From Candidatus Daviesbacteria bacterium RIFCSPLOWO2_02_FULL_41_8 (GTDB taxonomy: Bacteria; Patescibacteriota; Microgenomatia; Daviesbacterales; UBA10151): a stretch of 6,650 nucleotides of DNA. The notes under the pieces are model-generated. The model made no database searches and had not been told where the DNA came from. It saw nothing but the letters and a program-made list of their open reading frames with translations. This document shows positions 1 to 5,804 of this stretch, piece after piece; the stretch's first letter is position 1; every line of letters starts with the position of its first letter. Location: contig MFDZ01000032.1 in NCBI GenBank assembly GCA_001777455.1, positions 1 through 6,650 of the forward strand. The letters run 5' to 3'. Position numbers and translations under genes: made by a program.

Positions 1-342
1 AAGAGTATAGAAGAAGTAAAAGCCGGAGATTTTGTTTTAACCCGGAGTGGTCCGGCTGACGCCGGAATGGTAAAAGCAAAGGTATTAAAAATTTATACGG
101 CAGAGAAGGCCGGTTATCTGATCATCAACGGCACCCTTAAAGTGACGGCAAATCACATAATCCGGGTGAATAACACCTGGAAAGAGGCAGGCAGTATTCA
201 AATTGGGGATAAATTATCCGGTAGCCAAGGTCAACCGGTGGTAGTTCATTCAATTGAGTGGCAAAGAGGAAAGACAAGTGTTTATAATCTGGAAATTGAA
301 AAGTATCATACCTATTTCGCAGACGGTGTTTGGGTACACAAT
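1..342 (+). other. Hint / intein-like domain inside the A2M protein (N-terminal splice block missing off-window)
   Basis: The translation from base 1 opens with KSIEEVKAGDFVLT, the usual stretch following the nucleophilic Cys block of inteins and Hint domains. The Cys itself would lie roughly 15-20 residues upstream, outside the window. The block B TxxH motif appears as TANH (Thr27, His30 from the ATG at 67), followed by the typical IGDKL. The C-terminal blocks F and G appear as VYNLEIEKYHTYFADGVWVHN, ending in His91-Asn92 at bases 337-342. About 114 residues are visible, leaving no room for a homing endonuclease, so this is a minimal Hint. The residue after Asn is Ala, not Cys/Ser/Thr, so a classical intein is unlikely. 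A bacterial intein-like (BIL) domain or a Hint autoprotease like those of polymorphic toxins fits better. Asn cyclisation could still cut between Asn92 and Ala93. Confidence 0.9.
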
Positions 343-2559
343 GCTAAAGGTGTAGACAGAAATGCGTTTAAAGACACGGCTTATTGGAATCCTTCCATTC
401 ATACGGATGCTTCCGGCAGAGCGCAGGTTAGTTTTAAATTACCGGATAATTTAACCACCTGGACGCTGGCCGCTGTTGCCTCTACCGCGGATACCAGGGT
501 TGGCCAGGGCACCAGCGAGATAGTTGTCACCAAAGATATAATAGTGCGCCCGATCATACCTAATATTTTGCGCCTGGGCGATGAGATTATTTTATCTGCG
601 CTGGTGCAAAACTTTACTCAAATTGATTTAGCCTTCGGTGTTGATCTGAAATTTGATTCCGGCAGTGTTGAACAGGCAGACCGGCCGGATGTTCAAATCG
701 AGTCCAACGGAATGCAGCAGTTTTACTGGAAGGTCAAACCCGAAACAGAGAAAGAAAAATCCAAGCTGATTTTTTCTGCCCGGGTCAAAGATAATGCCAA
801 GTTGGCGGACGTGGTGACTCAGGAAATTCCGGTCAGGGCCTTTGGATTTGAAGAAAAAAGGGCGGAGGCCGGAAACGGCGCAAAAACTTTTACCGTCAAA
901 CTCTCGCCGGATGCGGATCAAGAAAAATCAAAAGTAACACTATCATTATCTCCGACAATTATCGGTACGCTTCCGACAGCTATGAAATATCTGGTTGACT
1001 ACCCCTACGGTTGTGTGGAACAAACCACCAGCAGGTTTGTGCCGGCAGTCATTGCCAAGCTGAACCGGGATTTATTTGCCGGGGCGCTTTCCGGCAAAGA
1101 TGTAGACGCCATGATTCAAAAAGGTCTTGCCCGGCTGTCAACACAACAACAAAGCGACGGCGGTTGGACCTGGTGGTTTTCCGGCAGGTCAGATCCTTTT
1201 ATCACGGCCTATGTGGTTGAATATGTTTTGCAGGCAGAGCAGGCCGGAGCCAAAGTAGATGCCGGTCTGCTGGATCAGGCAAAAAATTATTTAATGCAAG
1301 AAAAAACTTACAACAGGGATGATTTAGTGGCAAAAACTTATGGATTGACATTGCTGGGAGAAAAAAGCAAAGTCAAAAAATTGACAGATTTTAATAATAT
1401 CAGTCCGGACCTGTTGTCTATCTCGGTTATGGCAAACTATCTCAACGGGGACACCAATCCGCAAAGTAACGGCTTAGCCTTACTGATGTCAATGGCTAAA
1501 GCGCAAGGGGATGCGGTTTTCTGGGAGGACGGCAATAAGGTTAACTTCGGGTCAAAAGACGCTTCAACAGCTTTAGCTATCAGGGCAATCGTACTGGCCG
1601 GCGGGGATAGGAATCTGGCTGTTTCCGGCGCCAAATATTTAACCCGCGTCCGCCGTGCTGAATATTGGTCAAATACATACGCGACTGCTCAGGTAATTCG
1701 GGCGCTGGTTGATCTTTCCAAAACCGGAGAAGAGCTGACACCGAATTATTCTTATAGTGTTGCGCTGGATGGTAAGCAGGTGGCACAGGGTGCAGTTTCA
1801 AATCCGAAACAAATCATAAAAGACATTAATATTCCGGTTGCAAACATTAAACCCGACGGTTCCGGTATTGCTGTTTTAATGAACGGCGACGGTCAAGTCT
1901 ATTCAACTTTGGTTATAAACGAATTCCATACGGATAAAAACGCTAAGGCCGCAAGTTCCGGATTGTCGGTTAAAAGGGAATATGTTAATGAAAAGGGACC
2001 GGAATATTCGTTAGGCGTCGGGGATACGGTCATTGTTAAAATTACTGTCGGCGGCCTTAAGACAGCTGAAAATTACGGAGTTTTAAACGATGAATTGCCT
2101 TCCGGTTTAGTTCCGGTCAACGAATCTTTCAAAAACGAACAATACGGCAATAATGCAAATTATTATTACAATTCATATGACGTTACTGACCGGGAAATTA
2201 CCGAAAACGGCATGGTGCTATCGCTTTATCAACTTGCCGCCGATGAGCGCACCTACACCTATAAAGCTCGGGTGGTAAGCGAGGGCACTTTCCTGGTGCC
2301 GCCGGCCACCGCTTCTTTAATGTATGCTCCTGAGATTTACGGCAGGTCAGAGGTGCAGACGGTTAAAATTGATACAAAATCGAAGTTTACCGCAAGGAAA
2401 ATTACGGAGATGCCTAAAACCTTGCCGCAAACCCTCGGTCAAAAAGCGGTCCTTGTCGGGCTGGCCTTATTATTGGTTGCGGGAATCGGTGGATTTATAG
2501 CCCGGAGAAACGGAGTAACCCTGCAATCAATCAAAGACAGGTTTAAACAAAACCCTTGA
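1..2559 (+). CDS. Alpha-2-macroglobulin family protein with embedded Hint (intein-like) domain, 5' end outside window
   Basis: The frame is open from base 1; the ATG at 67 lies inside the Hint domain and is not the real start. Residues below count from that ATG. Order: Hint domain to N92; A2M core domain about 100-190 (DTAYWNP, LPDNLTTW motifs); beta-sandwich about 190-300; thioester-containing helical domain about 300-560 with YPYGCVEQ (Cys316, Glu318, Gln319) and DGGWTWW; C-terminal macroglobulin-like domains to about 760; membrane segment about 794-812, then a basic tail of about 18 residues. In this family the Cys-Gln thioester forms a covalent bond to an attacking protease after bait cleavage, trapping it at the cell surface. 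The intact CxEQ suggests a working thioester. Topology is inferred: body outside, C-terminus inside, signal peptide off-window. The stop overlaps the next gene's start, indicating an operon. No penicillin-binding protein 1C gene, the usual partner in Gram-negatives, is visible. The family call is very secure; function in this organism is inferred. Confidence 0.95.
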   Translation, partial: KSIEEVKAGDFVLTRSGPADAGMVKAKVLKIYTAEKAGYLIINGTLKVTANHIIRVNNTWKEAGSIQIGDKLSGSQGQPVVVHSIEWQRGKTSVYNLEIEKYHTYFADGVWVHNAKGVDRNAFKDTAYWNPSIHTDASGRAQVSFKLPDNLTTWTLAAVASTADTRVGQGTSEIVVTKDIIVRPIIPNILRLGDEIILSALVQNFTQIDLAFGVDLKFDSGSVEQADRPDVQIESNGMQQFYWKVKPETEKEKSKLIFSARVKDNAKLADVVTQEIPVRAFGFEEKRAEAGNGAKTFTVKLSPDADQEKSKVTLSLSPTIIGTLPTAMKYLVDYPYGCVEQTTSRFVPAVIAKLNRDLFAGALSGKDVDAMIQKGLARLSTQQQSDGGWTWWFSGRSDPFITAYVVEYVLQAEQAGAKVDAGLLDQAKNYLMQEKTYNRDDLVAKTYGLTLLGEKSKVKKLTDFNNISPDLLSISVMANYLNGDTNPQSNGLALLMSMAKAQGDAVFWEDGNKVNFGSKDASTALAIRAIVLAGGDRNLAVSGAKYLTRVRRAEYWSNTYATAQVIRALVDLSKTGEELTPNYSYSVALDGKQVAQGAVSNPKQIIKDINIPVANIKPDGSGIAVLMNGDGQVYSTLVINEFHTDKNAKAASSGLSVKREYVNEKGPEYSLGVGDTVIVKITVGGLKTAENYGVLNDELPSGLVPVNESFKNEQYGNNANYYYNSYDVTDREITENGMVLSLYQLAADERTYTYKARVVSEGTFLVPPATASLMYAPEIYGRSEVQTVKIDTKSKFTARKITEMPKTLPQTLGQKAVLVGLALLLVAGIGGFIARRNGVTLQSIKDRFKQNP
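1003..1023 (+). other. Thioester motif (P-Y-G-C-V-E-Q) of the A2M protein
   Basis: The codons read Pro-Tyr-Gly-Cys-Val-Glu-Gln, matching the CxEQ consensus of thioester-containing A2M and complement-like proteins, with Cys at 1012-1014 and Gln at 1021-1023. In the family the Cys and Gln side chains form an internal thioester that reacts with a target when the protein changes shape. Both residues are present, so this A2M belongs to the thioester-active type, unlike bacterial paralogues that lack the Cys. Confidence 0.92.
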
Positions 2560-3431
2560 CACATAAGAAGATATTTCTGCTTCTGGCAATATTAATTTTA
2601 GTTTTAGGCACTCGATACAGCTTCCCTCAAATGCCTGACTCAGGCGATTCCTTAGGTGTTTCCGTTCACCCGCTAATATTCTACGATGAAAAATCTTTTG
2701 TTGAAGGAATTAATAGAGCGAAAAACATACCAAAACCTACCTACAAAATAACCGGCGGCATAACACCGCATGATCTGACAGCCGGTTTTATTCTTGCCGA
2801 CTTCTACAAAAGACTTAGTAAACAAAAGCCGGCTACTATCATATTAATCGGCCCCAACCACTATGAAAAAGGTAATTTTTTAGCCTTGACCGGCAACTAC
2901 GGATGGAGTACCCCTTATGGGGTAGTTGAGTCTGATAAAACTATTATTGCCGCGCTTATCAGCAGAAACTTAGTTAAGGTAGATGAAAACACTCTGGAAA
3001 ATGATCACGCCGTTGCCGGATCTATGCCTTTTATCAAATATTATCTGCCGGAGGCAAAGGTGGTGCCGGTTTTGCTGAGCGGAAGAATGACTCAGGCGGA
3101 GGCCTCCATCCTGGCTGAAAACTTACAAGAATTTGTGAAAGAAAATGTTGTGATTGTGGCGGCGGTTGATTTTTCCCACTATCTAGACAGCAAACAGGCA
3201 GAAGAAAATGACAACATCACCCTTGCTGTTATGAAAAATTTTGATTATAGACAGCTTTTTTTAATGAATAATGATTTTTTGGACAGTCCGCCGTCAATCG
3301 GAGTTTTATTGATGGTAATGCAGAAGCTGGGGAAAGCGGAGCCGGAATTTATTTTTAACGCAAATTCGGGACAATTACAAAAAAACAACTTTATTCAAAC
3401 CACCAGCTATTTTGAGATAGCATATCATTAG
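2556..3431 (+). CDS. Exported MEMO-family protein (AmmeMemoRadiSam system protein B-like)
   Basis: This 291-residue protein has the MEMO/LigB-like metal-site motifs in order: TPHD (His72), GPNHY (His102), ENDHAVAGSMPF (His151), AAVDFSHYL (Asp205, His208). MEMO proteins share the fold of class III extradiol dioxygenases; their bacterial reaction is not settled. The Cys that is a metal ligand in human MEMO1 (the ICGRHPIGVLL region) aligns with Asp243 here (LDSPPSIGVLL). The start is TTG at 2556, overlapping the A2M stop in TTGA. It is the first possible start in frame after a stop at 2544, and it yields MTHKKIFLLLAILILVLG, a signal peptide or anchor with two lysines and a hydrophobic run at 6-17. 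The next ATG (residue 26) would remove that segment. Export is unusual for MEMO, which is normally cytoplasmic. No AMMECR1-like or radical-SAM partner is visible; CapA follows directly. Confidence 0.88.
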   Translation: MTHKKIFLLLAILILVLGTRYSFPQMPDSGDSLGVSVHPLIFYDEKSFVEGINRAKNIPKPTYKITGGITPHDLTAGFILADFYKRLSKQKPATIILIGPNHYEKGNFLALTGNYGWSTPYGVVESDKTIIAALISRNLVKVDENTLENDHAVAGSMPFIKYYLPEAKVVPVLLSGRMTQAEASILAENLQEFVKENVVIVAAVDFSHYLDSKQAEENDNITLAVMKNFDYRQLFLMNNDFLDSPPSIGVLLMVMQKLGKAEPEFIFNANSGQLQKNNFIQTTSYFEIAYH

Positions 3432-3434
3432 AAA

Positions 3435-4490
3435 ATGATCCGGAAACTTGCAATCCTTTTTATTTTACTTATCCTTTTTATCTTTCTTCAATGGAAAAGC
3501 CCGGTTAAATCACGGATCAATACTATCTCAGATCAAACCGGAGCGGTCAGCAACCCCGGCTTTCCGACTTTGGACCGGATATTTAACAGTGAGCACAAGT
3601 GGAAAACGGCACTCCCGGCCGGGAGAGTCAGAACTATTATTGCCACCGGGGATATTATCCCGGCCAGATCAGTAAATTTTGAAGTGTTCCGGCGCCAGGA
3701 TTTTAACTGGCCGTACAGACTAACTTATCAGGTTACCCAATCAGCCGATATTACCTTTGCCAATCTGGAATCTCCGGAGATAAAAAAATGCCCTTTAACC
3801 AATGAAGGAATGATTTTTTGCGGAGATTACAGGAATATTGAAGGGTTAAAATTTGCCGGAATTGATGTGGTTTCTTTAGCGAATAATCACGCCGGAAATT
3901 TTGGTGAGGAGGGAATCAAGGAAACTGTCGGGCATCTGAAAAATGCCGGCATTGAGTCCACCGGTACAGCTCTTTCTAATCTGGTTATTAAAAATATCAG
4001 AGGGGTTAGATTTGCTTTTTTAGGATTTAATGATATTTCCAAGGATCAACCCGGTATCTCTAACGTCGATGAGGAAAAAATTAAAACAGAAATTGCAGAG
4101 GCAAAAAAACTCTCAGAAGTTGTGATTGTGGCAATGCACTGGGGAGCAGAATATAAAGACCGGCCTGACGACAGGCAAAAATATCTGGGTCACTTAGCCG
4201 TAGATTCCGGGGCAGATTTAGTGATCGGCAATCACCCCCACTGGATACAGCCGGTGGAGATTTATAAAGATAAATTGATTACTTATGCCCACGGCAATTT
4301 TGTCTTTGATCAGGAATGGTCTCAAAAAACCAAGGAAGGAGTTATTGGCAAGTATATTTTTTTTGACACTCAACTGATTGACGTAGAATTTCTGCCGGTA
4401 CAAATTGAAAATTTCGGCCAGCCCGGTTTATTGACAGGTTATAAAAAGAAACTTATCCTTAAGAATATGAAAAACGCTGGCTTGCAATGA
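3435..4490 (+). CDS. CapA-family protein (metallophosphatase fold), membrane-anchored
   Basis: This 351-residue protein carries the CapA signature in order: TGDII (Gly72-Asp73), ANLES (Asn110, Glu112), SLANNHAGNFG (Asn151, His152), AMHWGAEY (His235), IGNHPHWIQP (His267, His269), AHGNFVFDQ (His286). These are the conserved metal and active-site motifs of the calcineurin-like CapA/PgsA family, linked in Bacillus to poly-gamma-glutamate capsule export or anchoring. In other bacteria the substrate is usually unknown. Residues 5-19 form an N-terminal membrane anchor after Arg3-Lys4, placing the domain outside. The Asp often found in the ANNHxxDxG motif is Asn155 here. It starts 3 nt after the MEMO stop, without a clear Shine-Dalgarno, so translational coupling is likely. 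No CapB or CapC ligase genes are visible, so a poly-glutamate role is not supported. The family is certain; the role is open. Confidence 0.93.
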   Translation: MIRKLAILFILLILFIFLQWKSPVKSRINTISDQTGAVSNPGFPTLDRIFNSEHKWKTALPAGRVRTIIATGDIIPARSVNFEVFRRQDFNWPYRLTYQVTQSADITFANLESPEIKKCPLTNEGMIFCGDYRNIEGLKFAGIDVVSLANNHAGNFGEEGIKETVGHLKNAGIESTGTALSNLVIKNIRGVRFAFLGFNDISKDQPGISNVDEEKIKTEIAEAKKLSEVVIVAMHWGAEYKDRPDDRQKYLGHLAVDSGADLVIGNHPHWIQPVEIYKDKLITYAHGNFVFDQEWSQKTKEGVIGKYIFFDTQLIDVEFLPVQIENFGQPGLLTGYKKKLILKNMKNAGLQ

Positions 4491-4553
4491 TCTGAAATTA
4501 ACTCTCGCCTGACACTCGGAAGGTGTACGCATTAAAAAATACATTGCTTAATA
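4491..4553. other. Short convergent intergenic region, no clear terminator
   Basis: These 63 nt separate the CapA stop from the EamA stop on the opposite strand. The only inverted repeat seen is ACAC at 4512-4515 with GTGT at 4523-4526, a 4-bp stem (5 with a G-T pair) followed by CGCATTAAAAAATAC. It is too weak to call a terminator with confidence. No gene fits here. Confidence 0.4.
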
Positions 4554-4976
4554 TTATTTTCCGAAGGCGATCAGTAATGTTCCGATAATCATAAAAACAA
4601 CCCCGATGATAATTGATAAATTGATCTTTTCATGCAGGAAAATGATAGCCAAAATGACGGTTAATGCCAGGCTTAGTTTATCTATAGGAGCCACTTGTGA
4701 GGCTTGTCCGAGCTGCAGGGCGCGGAAATAAAACAGCCAGGAAAGTCCGGTGGCAATACCGGATAATATTAGAAATATTAAGGAATAAGAGGACAGCGAA
4801 CTTAATTGTTTGTAACTGCCCTGAAAAAAGACAATTCCCCAGGCAAAAAAAAGAATAATTACGGTCCGGATGGCTGTTGCCAGATTGGAATCCACATTTT
4901 TAATGCCGATTTTAGCCAGGATCGCAGTTAAGGCTGCAAAAAGCGCTGAAAGAAGGGCAAAAATGAACCAACTCAT
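4554..4976 (-). CDS. Half-size EamA-domain (DMT superfamily) membrane transporter
   Basis: The 140-residue product is one EamA repeat with about five hydrophobic segments (roughly 2-24, 33-51, 64-88, 95-114, 119-138). The motif VAPIDKLSLALTVILAIIFLHEKI, with Glu116 near the end of the fourth segment, is typical of the drug/metabolite transporter superfamily. Full-length EamA exporters carry two such repeats (about 300 residues). Single-repeat proteins of about 140 residues are a known natural class and presumably pair into dimers, so this is not a truncation: both the start and the TAA stop fit the domain ends. The substrate cannot be read from the sequence. It is convergent with the CapA cluster and divergent from the NYN gene. 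There is no Shine-Dalgarno, but TGATATTCT (an extended -10) ends 7 nt before the ATG. Its base composition, with CCGG sites, matches the left part of the window. Confidence 0.9.
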   Translation of the reverse strand: MSWFIFALLSALFAALTAILAKIGIKNVDSNLATAIRTVIILFFAWGIVFFQGSYKQLSSLSSYSLIFLILSGIATGLSWLFYFRALQLGQASQVAPIDKLSLALTVILAIIFLHEKINLSIIIGVVFMIIGTLLIAFGK

Positions 4977-4983
4977 AATTTAT

Positions 4984-4992
4984 AGAATATCA
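4984..4992 (-). promoter_or_regulatory. Extended -10 promoter for the EamA gene, probably leaderless
   Basis: On the minus strand the sequence reads TG-A-TATTCT, an extended -10 with 4 of 6 matches to TATAAT in the hexamer, then 7 nt and the ATG. No Shine-Dalgarno lies between, so transcription would begin at or next to the start codon. No good -35 is seen. Confidence 0.4.
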
Positions 4993-5014
4993 CAAACACT
5001 AATCCTTGTGGTAT
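4987..5014. promoter_or_regulatory. Inverted repeat between divergent EamA and NYN genes (operator candidate)
   Basis: The arm ATATCACAA (4987-4995) pairs with TTGTGGTAT (5006-5014) over 9 positions with one G-T mismatch, around a 10-nt centre. It overlaps the extended -10 elements of both divergent genes, where a dimeric repressor would block both. At this length chance is possible, and no regulator gene is visible nearby. Confidence 0.3.
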
Positions 5015-5017
5015 AAA
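5009..5017 (+). promoter_or_regulatory. Extended -10 promoter for the NYN gene, leaderless start
   Basis: TG-G-TATAAA is an extended -10 with exactly 6 nt (TAATCA) before the ATG at 5024, so the predicted transcription start is the A of the ATG. There is no Shine-Dalgarno. A moderate -35 (ATCACA, 4 of 6) lies at 4989-4994 with 17-nt spacing. Confidence 0.55.
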
Positions 5018-5023
5018 TAATCA

Positions 5024-5524
5024 ATGAATACTTATGCTTTTATTGACAGTCAAAATTTAAACTTGGGAGTTAGATCTCAGGGATGGAAGTTAGACTGGCG
5101 TAAATTCAGGCAATACTTGCGGAATAAATATAATGTAACAGAAGCATATCTTTTTATTGGATACAAACCTGGAAATCAGGGGCTCTATACTTCTTTACAA
5201 AAAATGGGGTTTCTCTTAATATTCAAGCCTACAATGATATTACCAGATAAAACAGTCAAAGGAAATGTAGATGCAGAATTAGTCTTGCATAGCATGATCC
5301 AATTCGAAAATTATAAAAAAGCAATTATAGTTTCTGGCGATGGAGATTTTTTCTGTTTAGTTGAATATCTTGAACAAAAGAATAAACTGTTTCATATTAT
5401 TGCACCAAATAAACATTATTCCAAACTTTTTAAGCCGTATTCTAAATTTATAGTACGAATGGATCAGTTGAGAGGTAGCGTAGAATCAAAAACGACTGGC
5501 ATCGGCGGTCGGTCGAAACCTTAG
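5024..5524 (+). CDS. NYN-domain protein (LabA/DUF88-like), predicted PIN-like ribonuclease
   Basis: The 166-residue product has the NYN motifs in order: AFIDSQNL (Asp8, Asn11), KGNVDAELVLH (Asp83, Glu85) and IIVSGDGDF (Asp106, Asp108). These acidic residues form the metal site of PIN-like nucleases, and all are present, so an active RNase is predicted. The domain covers about residues 3-145. The basic tail that follows ends GIGGRSKP and may bind RNA or be disordered. NYN proteins of this kind are widespread and their targets are mostly unknown. The start is set by the extended -10 directly before the ATG and by the AFIDSQN motif beginning at residue 5. The gene is AT-rich with no CCGG sites, unlike the cluster to the left, though GC content rises at the extreme 3' end. 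No antitoxin partner is visible, so a toxin-antitoxin role is not supported. Confidence 0.9.
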   Translation: MNTYAFIDSQNLNLGVRSQGWKLDWRKFRQYLRNKYNVTEAYLFIGYKPGNQGLYTSLQKMGFLLIFKPTMILPDKTVKGNVDAELVLHSMIQFENYKKAIIVSGDGDFFCLVEYLEQKNKLFHIIAPNKHYSKLFKPYSKFIVRMDQLRGSVESKTTGIGGRSKP

Positions 5525-5549
5525 GCCTATCCAGTCATCGTGATATGAA

Positions 5550-5555
5550 TATACT
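5550..5555 (+). promoter_or_regulatory. Possible -10 element (TATACT) upstream of a short ORF
   Basis: TATACT matches the -10 consensus at 5 of 6 positions. TG sits at 5546-5547, one base too far for a standard extended -10, and no -35 is seen. It lies 40 nt before the ATG of the 14-codon ORF at 5595, so it could drive a short leader transcript. Confidence 0.25.
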
Positions 5556-5594
5556 ACTACAAATTTCAACAAAAATCAATCTAGGAGATCATAA

Positions 5595-5639
5595 ATGAGT
5601 TTGAAATGCGGAATGCCAATAACACCGTCCCATATTTAA
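5595..5639 (+). CDS. 14-codon ORF with strong Shine-Dalgarno; leader peptide or decayed ychF start
   Basis: AGGAG at 5583-5587 lies 7 nt before this ATG, the clearest Shine-Dalgarno in the window. The peptide is MSLKCGMPITPSHI, then TAA. The first six residues match the usual start of YchF proteins (MSLKCGIVG), and the intact ychF 940 nt downstream starts MSLKVGIVG. Two hairpins follow immediately after the stop. No plus-strand gene follows for about 900 nt, so a regulatory leader would have no obvious target. A decayed fragment or chance is as likely as a functional peptide. An overlapping 27-codon frame (5606-5689, MRNANNTVPYL...) has no recognisable family. Confidence 0.25.
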   Translation: MSLKCGMPITPSHI

Positions 5640-5681
5640 GAACTTGCTCTCAAGTTCGCAAGACCCTGCGACAGCAACTTG
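5640..5681 (+). other. Two mutually exclusive RNA hairpins
   Basis: Hairpin 1 is GAACTTG (5640-5646), loop CTCT, CAAGTTC (5651-5657): 7 perfect base pairs. Hairpin 2 uses the same CAAGTT (5651-5656) with a second AACTTG at 5676-5681, enclosing CGCA (5657-5660) and TGCG (5667-5670). It gives 10 pairs with a 5-nt bulge. Since both need CAAGTT, only one can form at a time. This is the layout of an attenuator or riboswitch-like element, directly after the stop of the short ORF. No U-tract follows, so neither hairpin is a standard intrinsic terminator. Confidence 0.35.
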
Positions 5682-5684
5682 TCT

Positions 5685-5690
5685 TATAAT
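5685..5690 (+). promoter_or_regulatory. Perfect TATAAT hexamer, doubtful promoter
   Basis: TATAAT matches the -10 consensus fully but has no acceptable -35 and no TG extension. A transcript from it would run antisense to the M23-like gene. It may be a chance match in AT-rich DNA. Confidence 0.15.
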
Positions 5691-5773
5691 GTAGTGATAA
5701 ATTCAAGGTTCCCTTATATTTAGACTTTAGCTTTTGTTTTCCTGTCCCTAACCCCAGATATGAAAGAATAATT

Positions 5774-5794
5774 ACCCAGAAAGTTGTTTTGGGT
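5774..5794 (-). terminator. Weak hairpin downstream of the M23-like gene
   Basis: ACCCA (5774-5778) pairs with TGGGT (5790-5794) around an 11-nt loop, with flanking G-T pairs possible. It begins 10 nt past the stop of the minus-strand gene. On that strand it is followed by AATTATTCTTTC, AT-rich but not a clean U-tract. It is the best terminator candidate there, though a poor one. Confidence 0.25.
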
Positions 5795-5804
5795 GGTTAA
5801 AGAT

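Noticed and set aside
67..69. ATG at 67 as the true start of the A2M gene
   Set aside because: The frame is open to base 1 and encodes conserved Hint sequence (KSIEEVKAGDFVLT) before this ATG, so the real start is upstream of the window.
628..921. Minus-strand open frame of 97 codons inside the A2M gene
   Set aside because: It lies antisense to a strongly conserved coding region and its translation shows no recognisable motif.
405..1180. Recurring TTCCGGCAG-like strings as a DNA uptake sequence
   Set aside because: They fall in frame as Ser-Gly codons within one gene and reflect codon preference together with the general CCGG richness.
1011..1220. Open frames on both strands overlapping the A2M thioester region and downstream (also 1437-1634, 1580-1801)
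   Set aside because: They are out-of-frame shadows of the A2M gene, with low-complexity or motif-free products.
3448..3675. 75-codon plus-strand frame inside capA
   Set aside because: It overlaps the anchor and first metal motif of the CapA protein in another frame, with no ribosome site and no motif.
4218..4403. 61-codon minus-strand frame inside capA
   Set aside because: It is antisense to conserved CapA motifs (HPHWIQP, GNFVFDQ) and shows no domain.
4512..4526. ACAC/GTGT inverted repeat as a terminator between capA and the EamA gene
   Set aside because: The stem is only 4-5 pairs and no proper U-tract follows.
4554..4976. EamA gene as a truncated pseudogene, because it has one repeat rather than two
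   Set aside because: Single-repeat proteins of about 140 residues are an established natural form; start, stop and all segments are intact.
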